NCBI GenBank assembly: GCA_009618505.1
Contig: WJOQ01000013.1
Coordinates: 1-6,169, forward strand
DNA: 6,169 bases
Source: Clostridia bacterium
GTDB lineage: Bacteria > Aerophobota > Aerophobia > Aerophobales > AE-B3A
Reading direction: 5' to 3'
Each line of letters opens with the position of its first letter. The stretch's first letter is position 1. This document shows positions 1-6,067 of this stretch, in pieces. Position numbers and translations under genes: made by a program. Under the pieces are notes generated by a model. That model did no database searches and was not told the DNA's origin. It saw nothing but the letters and a program-made list of their open reading frames with translations.

Positions 1-20
1 TTTATCTGCTGATTAGTCAT
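1..20 (-). CDS. 5' end of a further gene, six codons visible (partial)
   Basis: An ATG at 20-18 on the minus strand begins a frame reading Met-Thr-Asn-Gln-Gln-Ile before leaving the window. It is preceded by an AAAGAGGG-like ribosome binding site (about 26-33) at 5-6 nt spacing and, further upstream, a TATTAT -10-like hexamer. The call rests only on this start context, and six residues give no clue to the product. It has the same orientation as the transporter/GH4 cluster but is separated from it by about 380 bp, so it probably has its own promoter. It could be a transporter ATPase, a regulator or something unrelated. Confidence 0.4.
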
Positions 21-25
21 AGGTA

Positions 26-49
26 CCCTCTTTCAAAATCTCTATAATA
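26..49 (-). promoter_or_regulatory. Putative -10 box and ribosome binding site of the left-edge gene
   Basis: On the minus strand, TATTAT (49-44, five of six matches to TATAAT) lies 23 nt upstream of the ATG at 20. GAGGG (30-26) sits 5 nt before that ATG. No convincing -35 hexamer is seen 16-18 bp upstream of the TATTAT, so the ribosome binding site is better supported than the promoter. Confidence 0.3.
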
Positions 50-180
50 AAGAACTAGCTTGATAAAATTACTTTGATAGACGAGTCCTGTTTTTCCCTA
101 GGTCATATAGGCTGCCTTGCCTTGAGAAAGTCCCTGTGTGAGCCTCTATGAGCGTCTTTTTTTCCGGCACCGAGAAATTG

Positions 181-203
181 TCCCGGGAGATCTCCCTCGA
201 GGG
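181..203. repeat. Cluster of three overlapping perfect palindromes
   Basis: TCCCGGGA (181-188), GGGAGATCTCCC (185-196) and CCCTCGAGGG (194-203) are each perfectly self-complementary, and each overlaps the next by 3-4 bases. The shared GGG/CCC blocks allow alternative pairings in single-stranded nucleic acid. The cluster lies in the GC-richer part of the intergenic region. Function is unknown, and no T-tract follows on either strand to suggest a terminator. Confidence 0.45.
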
Positions 204-302
204 CAACCAAAAGGGGATTTAATGCTTGCTGGGAAGTGATTCAAGGTAAATGGGAAATAGGAGATAGGATTCTGCAAGATGAAGATAAAGGTGTTACGAA
301 AG

Positions 303-322
303 TACTGACATGCATGTCAGTA
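303..322. promoter_or_regulatory. Perfect 20-bp palindrome, operator-like
   Basis: TACTGACATGCATGTCAGTA is perfectly self-complementary with no spacer, and symmetry ends at 302/323 (G and G). A perfect palindrome without a loop is poorly suited to form a terminator hairpin but typical of a binding site for a dimeric regulator. It lies about 280 bp upstream of the left-edge gene and about 80 bp past the GH4 stop. The ends TACTG/CAGTA recur in the palindrome at 341-352. I do not recognise a named operator consensus. Confidence 0.4.
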
Positions 323-340
323 GATTTGGGATATTCAGAC

Positions 341-352
341 TACTGGCCAGTA
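341..352. promoter_or_regulatory. Perfect 12-bp palindrome sharing TACTG/CAGTA arms
   Basis: TACTGGCCAGTA is perfectly self-complementary. Its outer five bases on each side match those of the 20-bp palindrome, with the two centres 34 bp apart. It may be a second, shorter copy of the same operator-like element. The arms are short, so chance resemblance is possible. Confidence 0.3.
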
Positions 353-380
353 TTATGCACTCTAGACTAAAGTCGATTTT

Positions 381-397
381 AAATCTACTCTAGATTT
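381..397. repeat. AT-rich inverted repeat immediately after the GH4 gene
   Basis: AAATCTA (381-387) and TAGATTT (391-397) form a 7-bp stem with a 3-nt loop, starting 3 nt past the GH4 stop. The stem is weak and no run of U follows on the minus-strand transcript, so it is not a convincing intrinsic terminator. It could be a 3'-end structure of the operon mRNA. The octamer ACTCTAGA occurs here (387-394) and again at 359-366. Confidence 0.25.
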
Positions 398-400
398 TGA

Positions 401-1705
401 TTATAAAAACTGGGGTAGAAATTCTTTATGAGCTTTCAGAAGCTCGTCTGTAAGTTTCTCAGCAATACTTCGATTTCTTACTGCACCATCAGCGAGTATA
501 GCCTCTACCATAATTTTGCGATCTCCCTTGAAAGCAGCTTCAACTGTAAGTTCCACACAAGTTAATCGCTCATTAATTATAGCTGCTAGCGAATCTGGAA
601 AATGGCTTATATGAAGGGGGCAAAAACCAACACCTGTGGCCACAGCGGGCATCTCAAGCACAGCATAGGAAGGCAGATTAGGTATAGCACCATCATTAGG
701 AAGATTAGCTGAGAAAATTTTTCTTTGATCTTTATATATTGAGGTTATAATTTCTATGGTCTGGCGATGTTCGCCTATAAATTTTGAGAAAGAGTCGCTA
801 CCTAGTGAAACTCCAGGTTTACTCAGCTCAGCCATTTCAGCATAGAGTCTGTCGCCTAGCTCTAGTAACAATTTTTCAAAGGAGATGACATCCAGTCCTA
901 AAGTTTTTCCGTAATATTTCCCATTTGGGAATCGCTCAAGAAAAAACTCAGTTACATGACGGTCGTTGACTGCAGGGTAAGCCCCATAAGCATCAAAAAG
1001 TGACCAAGAGAAAGGATTTTCATTTATCTTTCCTGTCTCTTTTACCTGTTGTCTAAGTTTTGGATAAGCATTCTCACCTTTGTGCCTAAAGTCAATCAAA
1101 AATGTTAAGTGATTTACACCTACAGCTATCGAAGTCACTTCCTGGTGAGGAACTTTAAGCAGTTTTGCTAAGTATGCTTCTGTGAGATATACGCCTATAC
1201 ACAAACCTATAACTTTTATCCCTGTGGATTTTCTAAGTGCTCTGCATATTACAGTCATAGGATTGGCGTAGTTGATAAACAGAGTATTAGGACATAATTC
1301 TAAAATGTCCTCAGCGATTTCTTTCATTGCTGGGATCATGCGCATAGCTCTAGATATACCAGCAGGACCTACCGTATCTCCCACAGGATGATAGATGCCG
1401 TATCTTCTGGAAATAAATACATCTTTTTTATAGCCTTCTCTTCCCCCAACTCCTATGGTCGTTATGACAACATCGGCATTACGCAGAAGATCTCTTCTAT
1501 CCGTGGATCGTTTAATCATTACATCGGCATCCTTTTCATCAATCATTTTTTTAGCAAGATTATAAGCAACTGCGAGAGCCTCCGGGTCAACATCAACTAA
1601 TCCTATTTCCCAAGGACCAAGGGATTGGTCTCGTATAATATCGCTCAATAATCCCCAAGTAAACATTGCACTACCTGCCCCTATGAGAATCACTTTTTTT
1701 TGCAT
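401..1705 (-). CDS. Glycoside hydrolase family 4 enzyme (alpha-galactosidase/alpha-glucuronidase-like)
   Basis: This is a cytoplasmic hydrolase of the GH4 family, which cleaves glycosides by an NAD- and divalent-metal-dependent oxidation-elimination mechanism. The 434 residues fit the family's usual 430-480. Visible are the Rossmann motif GAGSAMF (9-15) with acidic D38 and D40 after the second strand, HPVGDTVGPAGI (106-117), the substrate-site INYANPM (144-150), a metal-ligand Cys169 with His199 in VNHLTF, a YPAVNDRHVTEFF segment (243-255) near the expected catalytic base, and a C-terminal ELTVEAA (385-391). The dipeptide after Cys169 is Ile-Gly instead of the His or Asn usual in characterised subgroups. 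The start is preceded by AAAAGGAG (1720-1713) with 7-nt spacing. It is the last gene of the transporter cluster, 67 bp after the second permease. No phosphotransferase gene is nearby, which suggests an unphosphorylated alpha-galactoside or uronide substrate. The exact specificity is not determinable here. Confidence 0.92.
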   Translation of the reverse strand: MQKKVILIGAGSAMFTWGLLSDIIRDQSLGPWEIGLVDVDPEALAVAYNLAKKMIDEKDADVMIKRSTDRRDLLRNADVVITTIGVGGREGYKKDVFISRRYGIYHPVGDTVGPAGISRAMRMIPAMKEIAEDILELCPNTLFINYANPMTVICRALRKSTGIKVIGLCIGVYLTEAYLAKLLKVPHQEVTSIAVGVNHLTFLIDFRHKGENAYPKLRQQVKETGKINENPFSWSLFDAYGAYPAVNDRHVTEFFLERFPNGKYYGKTLGLDVISFEKLLLELGDRLYAEMAELSKPGVSLGSDSFSKFIGEHRQTIEIITSIYKDQRKIFSANLPNDGAIPNLPSYAVLEMPAVATGVGFCPLHISHFPDSLAAIINERLTCVELTVEAAFKGDRKIMVEAILADGAVRNRSIAEKLTDELLKAHKEFLPQFL

Positions 1706-1712
1706 AAACGCT

Positions 1713-1720
1713 CTCCTTTT
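1713..1720 (-). promoter_or_regulatory. Strong ribosome binding site of the GH4 gene
   Basis: AAAAGGAG on the minus strand lies 7 nt before the ATG at 1705, fixing that start. The rest of the 67-bp gap shows only a short overlapping inverted repeat (ATCTTT / TTTCA against TGAAAGAT, about 1746-1772) and no T-tract terminator. This supports read-through from the permease genes. Confidence 0.7.
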
Positions 1721-1772
1721 ATTGATTTTAATTTTTCTGAGTATCTTTCACCATAATGAAATTAAAGATCCC

Positions 1773-2888
1773 TTATCTATAAGGATCGGCGGCATCGCGC
1801 AGACCATCCCCTAAGAAATTAAAGACTAAAACCGTGATAATGATAAAAAATCCCGGAATTAGCAGCCAGGGATGCAGCGCAACAGTTCTCACATTTTGAG
1901 CTTGCTTTAGCAAGACACCCCAACTAACCACAGGTGGACGAAGTCCCAGCCCCAAAAAGCTCAGAGAGGTCTCTCCTAAGATCATCCAGGGTATGGCCAA
2001 GGTAAGATTCACTATAAGATAACTTAAGAACGAGGGAAGAAGATGCCTTGTTATTATCCTTCCATCGGTTGCTCCGGCAATTCTGGCAGCCATAATAAAG
2101 TCCTCCTCTCTTACTTCTAAGAACTTTCCTCTTACCACTCGAGCTAAGCCGCACCACCCTGCGACAGAAAGAATAATGGTGATTCCAAAGTAAACCTTGA
2201 TTGGCGACCAATCTTGTGGTAAAGCTGCAGACAAAGCCATCCAGAGAGGTATAGTTGGTATACAGATCAAAAACTCTATCACTCTCTGAATAACTGTATC
2301 AGCAGCCCCCCCAAAGTATCCAGATACTCCTCCCAATACGCATCCCAATACAAAACTAAGGGCTACTCCTACCAAACTTATGGATAAGGAAATGCGAGCA
2401 GCGTAAAGATTGCGGGAGAACAGGTCCCTTCCCAATTCATCGGTTCCAAAAAGAAATATTGTTCCCTCTTTTACCCCAAAAAAGTGAAGGTCTGTCTCAA
2501 ATAAGTTCCAGAGTTCGTACTTATCCCCACGGACAAAGAAATAAATGAAATATTTCTTGCTCCTGTCCTCAGTATATATTCTGCGGTAAGTTACTGGATC
2601 GAGGATTCTTCTTAGCCCATAGACAAAGGGGCGAAGCTGGAATCCCTCTTCTTTATCAAAGAACCGAACTCTTTGAGGTGAACAATAGATATAATCTGTA
2701 TGACGTTTATACATAGCCTGAGTGGAGAAAAACTCACAGAATACAGCTATAATGTAAAGAATCAGAAGTATGCCGCCACCAAAGAGGGCCAACTTATGCT
2801 TTACAAACTTTCGCCACATAAGCTGCCATTGCGAAGCTATGTAAAACTTTTCTTCGGTGCTGATTTCTTTTCTTTTACCTTTCATCAT
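1773..2888 (-). CDS. ABC transporter permease, DppC/OppC type, with enlarged external loop
   Basis: This is an inner-membrane subunit of an Opp/Dpp-type importer that pairs with the DppB-type permease encoded just upstream. A cytoplasmic N-terminus is followed by TM1 (about 33-54), a long extracytoplasmic segment (about 55-145), the family signature FGTDELGRDLFSR (147-159), then the MetI-like core with five further hydrophobic segments. The EAA loop that docks the ATPase is at about 258-285, with EDFIMAARIAGA at 262-273. The C-terminus NFLGDGLRDAADPYR is typical of the family. At 371 residues it is about 70 longer than E. coli DppC/OppC (about 300), the excess lying between TM1 and the GTDE signature. 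It starts 12 nt after the preceding stop, and the gap contains AGAGGG. Two adjacent ATG codons are possible starts, and the first was chosen for its 6-nt spacing. Family assignment is secure, but substrate is not readable from the permease. Confidence 0.93.
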   Translation of the reverse strand: MMKGKRKEISTEEKFYIASQWQLMWRKFVKHKLALFGGGILLILYIIAVFCEFFSTQAMYKRHTDYIYCSPQRVRFFDKEEGFQLRPFVYGLRRILDPVTYRRIYTEDRSKKYFIYFFVRGDKYELWNLFETDLHFFGVKEGTIFLFGTDELGRDLFSRNLYAARISLSISLVGVALSFVLGCVLGGVSGYFGGAADTVIQRVIEFLICIPTIPLWMALSAALPQDWSPIKVYFGITIILSVAGWCGLARVVRGKFLEVREEDFIMAARIAGATDGRIITRHLLPSFLSYLIVNLTLAIPWMILGETSLSFLGLGLRPPVVSWGVLLKQAQNVRTVALHPWLLIPGFFIIITVLVFNFLGDGLRDAADPYR

Positions 2889-2900
2889 CTCAACCCTCTT

Positions 2901-3893
2901 CTACGCTGATTTCTCGTATCGAATTCGAGGATCTAGCCAACTCAAAAGAATATCAGAGATAACAGTTCCTAATACAGTCAAGAAAGTTAAGACCATAACA
3001 ATGCTTCCCGCTAAATACATATCCTGGGCCATAAGTGCTCGAAAAAGAAGAGGTCCTGTAGTGGGTAAACTAAGTACTATAGCGGTGATAGTTTCCCCAG
3101 AAACAATAGCAGGAAGGGTCCACCCGATAGTGCTAATTATGGGATTAACGGCCAACCTCACTGGATACTTGAATAAAAGTGTTCTTTCAGAGACCCCCTT
3201 GGCCCGTGCTGTTATCACATACTGTTTCCTAAGTTCGTCTAATAAACAACCTCGCATAACTCGGATAAGCCCGGCTGTTCCTGCTGTACCGATAACTATT
3301 ATGGGAATGGGAAGGTGTTTTAATATATCGATAAGTTTACCTACGCTCCAAGCTACTTCTGTATACTGAGGGGAGAAGAGACCGCCTACACTGAGGTTAA
3401 AATACTGATAAAACATAAACATTAATACTAAGGCAAGGAGAAAATTAGGAACTGCCAAACCGGCAAAGCCAATCACGGTAAAAGTGTAATCCCCAACGGA
3501 ATACTGGTGAGTGGCCGAATAAATTCCTATAGGGATAGCTACAACATAGGTAAAAACAAGGGTAAGAAGAGATATTACCACCGTCAATGGCAACCGTTCA
3601 GCTATTAAGTCATTTACTGGCCTATTCCATTGAAAAGATCTTCCGAGGTCCCCTTGAAGGATTCTCCACATCCAAAAAAAGTATTGGCTATATATTGGCA
3701 AATCTAGACCATACTGTTTTCTTAGCGAAGCAATCTGTGCTTCGTCAACTTCCTGACCGCTCGCTCTTAATTTTATTATATAAGAAGTTAAGTAGTCGCC
3801 TGGAGGAAGCTGGATGATAATGAAGGCAACTACCGATACCGCCAATAAGATGACGATCATATACAAAAGTCGGCGAATAACGTAAAATAGCAT
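2901..3893 (-). CDS. ABC transporter permease, DppB/OppB type
   Basis: This is an inner-membrane permease forming the translocation channel with the DppC-type subunit encoded next. It has 330 residues, near the family norm of 300-340. The N-terminus MLFYVIRRLL leads into TM1 (about 9-29), followed by the external segment with LRKQYGLDLPIYSQY (57-71) and GDLGRSF (81-87), both characteristic of OppB/DppB proteins. Five further hydrophobic segments and the C-terminal LDPRIRY follow. The EAA loop lies at about 218-245, with YVITARAKGV (225-234) providing the ATPase contact. The start matches the family's usual N-terminus, but the upstream sequence has no good Shine-Dalgarno (only GAG about 11 nt away), unlike the other genes of the cluster. 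It is separated from the binding-protein gene by 73 bp containing a strong hairpin, so it may be expressed at a lower level. Confidence 0.93.
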   Translation of the reverse strand: MLFYVIRRLLYMIVILLAVSVVAFIIIQLPPGDYLTSYIIKLRASGQEVDEAQIASLRKQYGLDLPIYSQYFFWMWRILQGDLGRSFQWNRPVNDLIAERLPLTVVISLLTLVFTYVVAIPIGIYSATHQYSVGDYTFTVIGFAGLAVPNFLLALVLMFMFYQYFNLSVGGLFSPQYTEVAWSVGKLIDILKHLPIPIIVIGTAGTAGLIRVMRGCLLDELRKQYVITARAKGVSERTLLFKYPVRLAVNPIISTIGWTLPAIVSGETITAIVLSLPTTGPLLFRALMAQDMYLAGSIVMVLTFLTVLGTVISDILLSWLDPRIRYEKSA

Positions 3894-3912
3894 CTTTATT
3901 TATCTCGGTCTT

Positions 3913-3953
3913 ACAAGGGCCTCTACTCGAAAAGCAGAAGCAGAAGCCCTTGT
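3913..3953 (-). ncRNA. Stable intercistronic mRNA hairpin between binding protein and permease
   Basis: On the minus-strand transcript ACAAGGGCUUCU (3953-3942) pairs with AGAGGCCCUUGU (3924-3913) over 12 bp, including one G-U. Four further pairs (two of them G-U) extend the stem to 16 bp with a 9-nt loop. No U-run follows, so it is unlikely to be a complete terminator. Hairpins in this position, just after a binding-protein gene, are known in other importer operons (for example E. coli malE-malF) to protect upstream mRNA or reduce downstream expression. That role here is inferred. Confidence 0.6.
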
Positions 3954-3966
3954 CGCTTCAACCTAT

Positions 3967-5928
3967 CTATTCCTTGAAGAACCACTGCATGGGAAACACA
4001 CTTCTCTCAAAATTTGGACCATCACCAAACAACGCTTTTTCCACAACATTTCCCAGATTGTTTTTCACCACTATAGGAGCAGGACCATAACCTAGAGTAC
4101 TGATACAAATTAACTGCTCAGAGAAGAAATCGAATATCTCCTGAGCTAAACGGTTATATTCCTCGTCAGTTGTAGCCGTGCACCACTTATCCATTTTTTC
4201 CCATTGCTTCTTCCATTCCTCCGGTGGCTCCTCTCCGGATTCTCCTCTTGTGTTGCGCCACAAACTCCACTGTACAGCCCAACTCATGTCTGAATCAGGT
4301 CTAAATTGGTTAATACGAGGCGCATAACAGCGGATTTCTTCCTTACCATCTGACATCCATACACTTATGTCATGTTCACCGGCTTCCTTTCGTAGTGAGA
4401 GAAATGCACGTTCCACTGTCTTGAGATTTACCTTGACTCCAAGGTTTTCCCAATATTCCTTCACTAGCTCACAAACTTTGGTCGCTCCCGTCAATAGCCC
4501 TGCAACTATCTCTATGGTTACACTTAGAGTTTTACCATCGGATCTCAAACGGTACTGGTGCTTTGCATCCCATTTGAGATCTATTTCATCTAAGAGTCGA
4601 TTGGCTTCTTTTGGATCATACTGAGCGTAAGCCTCACCCCATTCCTCCTTATAGAAACTACAATCCGGAGAAACGGTAGACTGGCAAGGTCGAGCCATTC
4701 CATAATAGGTAACCTCGTTAATTTCGTCGCGGTTCATAGCCAAAGACATTGCCTGCCGAAATCTAACGTCTTGGAAAATCTTCCTCAGAACAGGGTCTGG
4801 GTGGTTCAGGTTAAATGAAAACTGTATCATTGAAGCTTCAGCGCGGTTCCATAACAAAACGCGGTAGTCACCTTTCTCAGCATTTTCTTGGTAAAGTGGA
4901 TAATTGTCCATCGATAACATCATCGCACTGAAAGTCAATTCCCCTGTTACGGTCTTCATCGTAACCATTTCAGCATCTCCGCATGTGGTAACCACCACTT
5001 TATCAATATAGGGAAGTTGGTTACCAGCAGTATCTACGGCGTAGAAATACGGATTGCGTACCCATATCCTGGCAGTAGGAGTAACTTTTTCCAGCATCCA
5101 AGGAGACACTACAGGAATGCCGACATGGTCCCATTGCCACCAACCCACACCAGAGTGCTTCTGATACGCCTGCCACCAATGATCGTAACCTTCTTCTTTA
5201 GCCAACTCGTCTGCCTTCGGATTGTACTTTATATGCCACTTCTGTACGTAATGCTTGGGATGGTAAAAGAAGTTTTGTAAAGTTTGCCAACCACTCATTA
5301 GCCCAATAACAAATGGAGCTGGCTCGGGAAAATGGAACCGTAACGTATAATCGTCCACTTTTTCAAGCTTTGGAAATTTCCCACCTATATTCCACCAACT
5401 GGGTGGACCTTGTGGGAAAAGTTCCTTATTTAAAGCCACATCTTCCCAATAAAACATTACATCATTTGCCGTAAAAGGTGCTCCATCTGACCATCTCATT
5501 CCTTTTCTCAAGTGTAGGGTAAAAGCTTTCTTGTCTTTGGAAAATTCATAGCTTTCAGCTAAATCGGGGAGTATCTTTGCACAAGTATTGTCCACCTGAA
5601 GCATATACTGTTCGACCATGCCGTGTTCGGGATCCCACATCGTACCAGGTCCTAGGGAGGCTTCATACAAGGTTCCTCCATACTCTCCAATTTCCTCTAT
5701 CGGTTTCACTACCAAGGGATTTTCAGGAAGTCTTTCTTCTACAGGTGGAAGCTCTCCTGCCGCTACTAACGTTCTGAGCATGGGAGCCTCATTGTACTTT
5801 TCTGGCAATGGAGCAGTTTCCATTCCTGAAAAGGTAACCACGGGACCTGTCTTTACCGCAAGTACTGAAGTTACTCCCAATAGACAGATAACTCCTGCTA
5901 ACAATACTACTACTAATTTTCGTATCAT
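3967..5928 (-). CDS. Extracellular solute-binding protein, family 5 (Opp/Dpp type), probably for oligosaccharides
   Basis: This secreted protein captures the substrate outside the inner membrane and delivers it to the two permeases encoded next. A signal peptide is evident: Ile-Arg-Lys, a hydrophobic stretch (5-23), and a type-I-like site after SVLA (24). Cys15 is not in a lipobox, so the mature protein is probably not lipid-anchored. The SBP_bac_5 signature occurs at about 136-162, including LRKGMRWSDGAPFTANDV. At 653 residues it is longer than peptide-binding OppA/DppA (about 510-545), matching a large subgroup found next to glycoside-degradation genes in anaerobes and thermophiles. Tryptophan/aromatic clusters (SWWN, HWWQAY, GWWQWD) could stack on sugars; this is inference. 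The start follows AAGGAG (5940-5935) with 6-nt spacing. It is the first gene of the cluster. Peptide binding cannot be excluded, but the adjacent GH4 gene favours a carbohydrate. Confidence 0.92.
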   Translation of the reverse strand: MIRKLVVVLLAGVICLLGVTSVLAVKTGPVVTFSGMETAPLPEKYNEAPMLRTLVAAGELPPVEERLPENPLVVKPIEEIGEYGGTLYEASLGPGTMWDPEHGMVEQYMLQVDNTCAKILPDLAESYEFSKDKKAFTLHLRKGMRWSDGAPFTANDVMFYWEDVALNKELFPQGPPSWWNIGGKFPKLEKVDDYTLRFHFPEPAPFVIGLMSGWQTLQNFFYHPKHYVQKWHIKYNPKADELAKEEGYDHWWQAYQKHSGVGWWQWDHVGIPVVSPWMLEKVTPTARIWVRNPYFYAVDTAGNQLPYIDKVVVTTCGDAEMVTMKTVTGELTFSAMMLSMDNYPLYQENAEKGDYRVLLWNRAEASMIQFSFNLNHPDPVLRKIFQDVRFRQAMSLAMNRDEINEVTYYGMARPCQSTVSPDCSFYKEEWGEAYAQYDPKEANRLLDEIDLKWDAKHQYRLRSDGKTLSVTIEIVAGLLTGATKVCELVKEYWENLGVKVNLKTVERAFLSLRKEAGEHDISVWMSDGKEEIRCYAPRINQFRPDSDMSWAVQWSLWRNTRGESGEEPPEEWKKQWEKMDKWCTATTDEEYNRLAQEIFDFFSEQLICISTLGYGPAPIVVKNNLGNVVEKALFGDGPNFERSVFPMQWFFKE

Positions 5929-5934
5929 TTGTAT

Positions 5935-5940
5935 CTCCTT
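5935..5940 (-). promoter_or_regulatory. Strong ribosome binding site of the binding-protein gene
   Basis: AAGGAG on the minus strand ends 6 nt before the ATG at 5928 and follows an A-rich leader containing nine consecutive A (5955-5947). Such an unstructured leader favours efficient translation initiation, in keeping with the usual abundance of binding proteins. Confidence 0.75.
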
Positions 5941-5957
5941 AACTTATTTTTTTTTGA

Positions 5958-5989
5958 TTCGATCTTCTATATAATCTCCCAATATCGAA
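5958..5989 (-). promoter_or_regulatory. Putative promoter region of the transporter cluster with flanking inverted repeat
   Basis: The minus-strand sequence holds an AT-rich -10-like TATATA (5973-5968) about 40 nt before the ATG. It is flanked by a 6-bp inverted repeat, TTCGAT (5989-5984) and ATCGAA (5963-5958). An operator straddling the promoter is possible. No good -35 hexamer is present at 16-18 bp, so the promoter call is weak. The same AT-rich patch reads TATAAT on the plus strand (5970-5975), but no plus-strand gene follows. Confidence 0.25.
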
Positions 5990-6067
5990 GAATGTAGCTA
6001 AATAGTATCATCACCTCTCTTCCCGCTACTGAGATTTTCCTTTGATAATCAGGAGTTGCGTTATGAC

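Larger units (their letters stand above)
21..400. other. 380-bp intergenic region without a recognisable gene
   Basis: No frame on either strand has a start, ribosome binding site and recognisable protein here. The longest open stretch is on the plus strand (152-370, 73 codons) and has no start codon or ribosome binding site at its beginning. The region contains palindromes at 181-203, 303-322 and 341-352, an AT-rich inverted repeat just after the GH4 stop, and the leader of the left-edge gene. By hand count 101-210 is about 54% GC and 301-400 is 36%, so the stretch is compositionally mixed and may contain an eroded remnant. Confidence 0.6.

Noticed and set aside
181..203. Polylinker-like run of SmaI, BglII and XhoI sites suggesting vector contamination
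   Set aside because: Six-base restriction sites are palindromes by nature, the order matches no vector linker I can recall, and the surrounding sequence shows no vector features.
152..370. Plus-strand 73-codon open stretch ending in TAA at 370
   Set aside because: It has no start codon or ribosome binding site at its beginning, the product matches nothing I recognise, and a length of 73 codons is unremarkable by chance. It is mentioned only as a possible remnant.
2857..3369. 170-codon plus-strand open frame antisense to the DppB-type permease
   Set aside because: It lies almost wholly within a well-supported permease gene on the other strand, has no recognisable protein features, and starts within the neighbouring permease gene. 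It is a shadow frame.
5947..5955. Run of nine T on the plus strand as a terminator tail
   Set aside because: No GC-rich stem precedes it on the plus strand and no plus-strand gene ends here. On the minus strand it is simply the A-rich leader of the binding-protein gene.
5618..5974. 118-codon plus-strand open frame overlapping the 5' end of the binding-protein gene
   Set aside because: It is the complement of a clear signal peptide and N-terminal domain, and no ribosome binding site or family motif is visible.
5982..6026. Short minus-strand ATG frame (about 14 codons) after GAGAGGTG in the gap before the binding-protein gene
   Set aside because: The Shine-Dalgarno-like sequence is too close to the ATG and the peptide is very short, with nothing to support a leader-peptide role.
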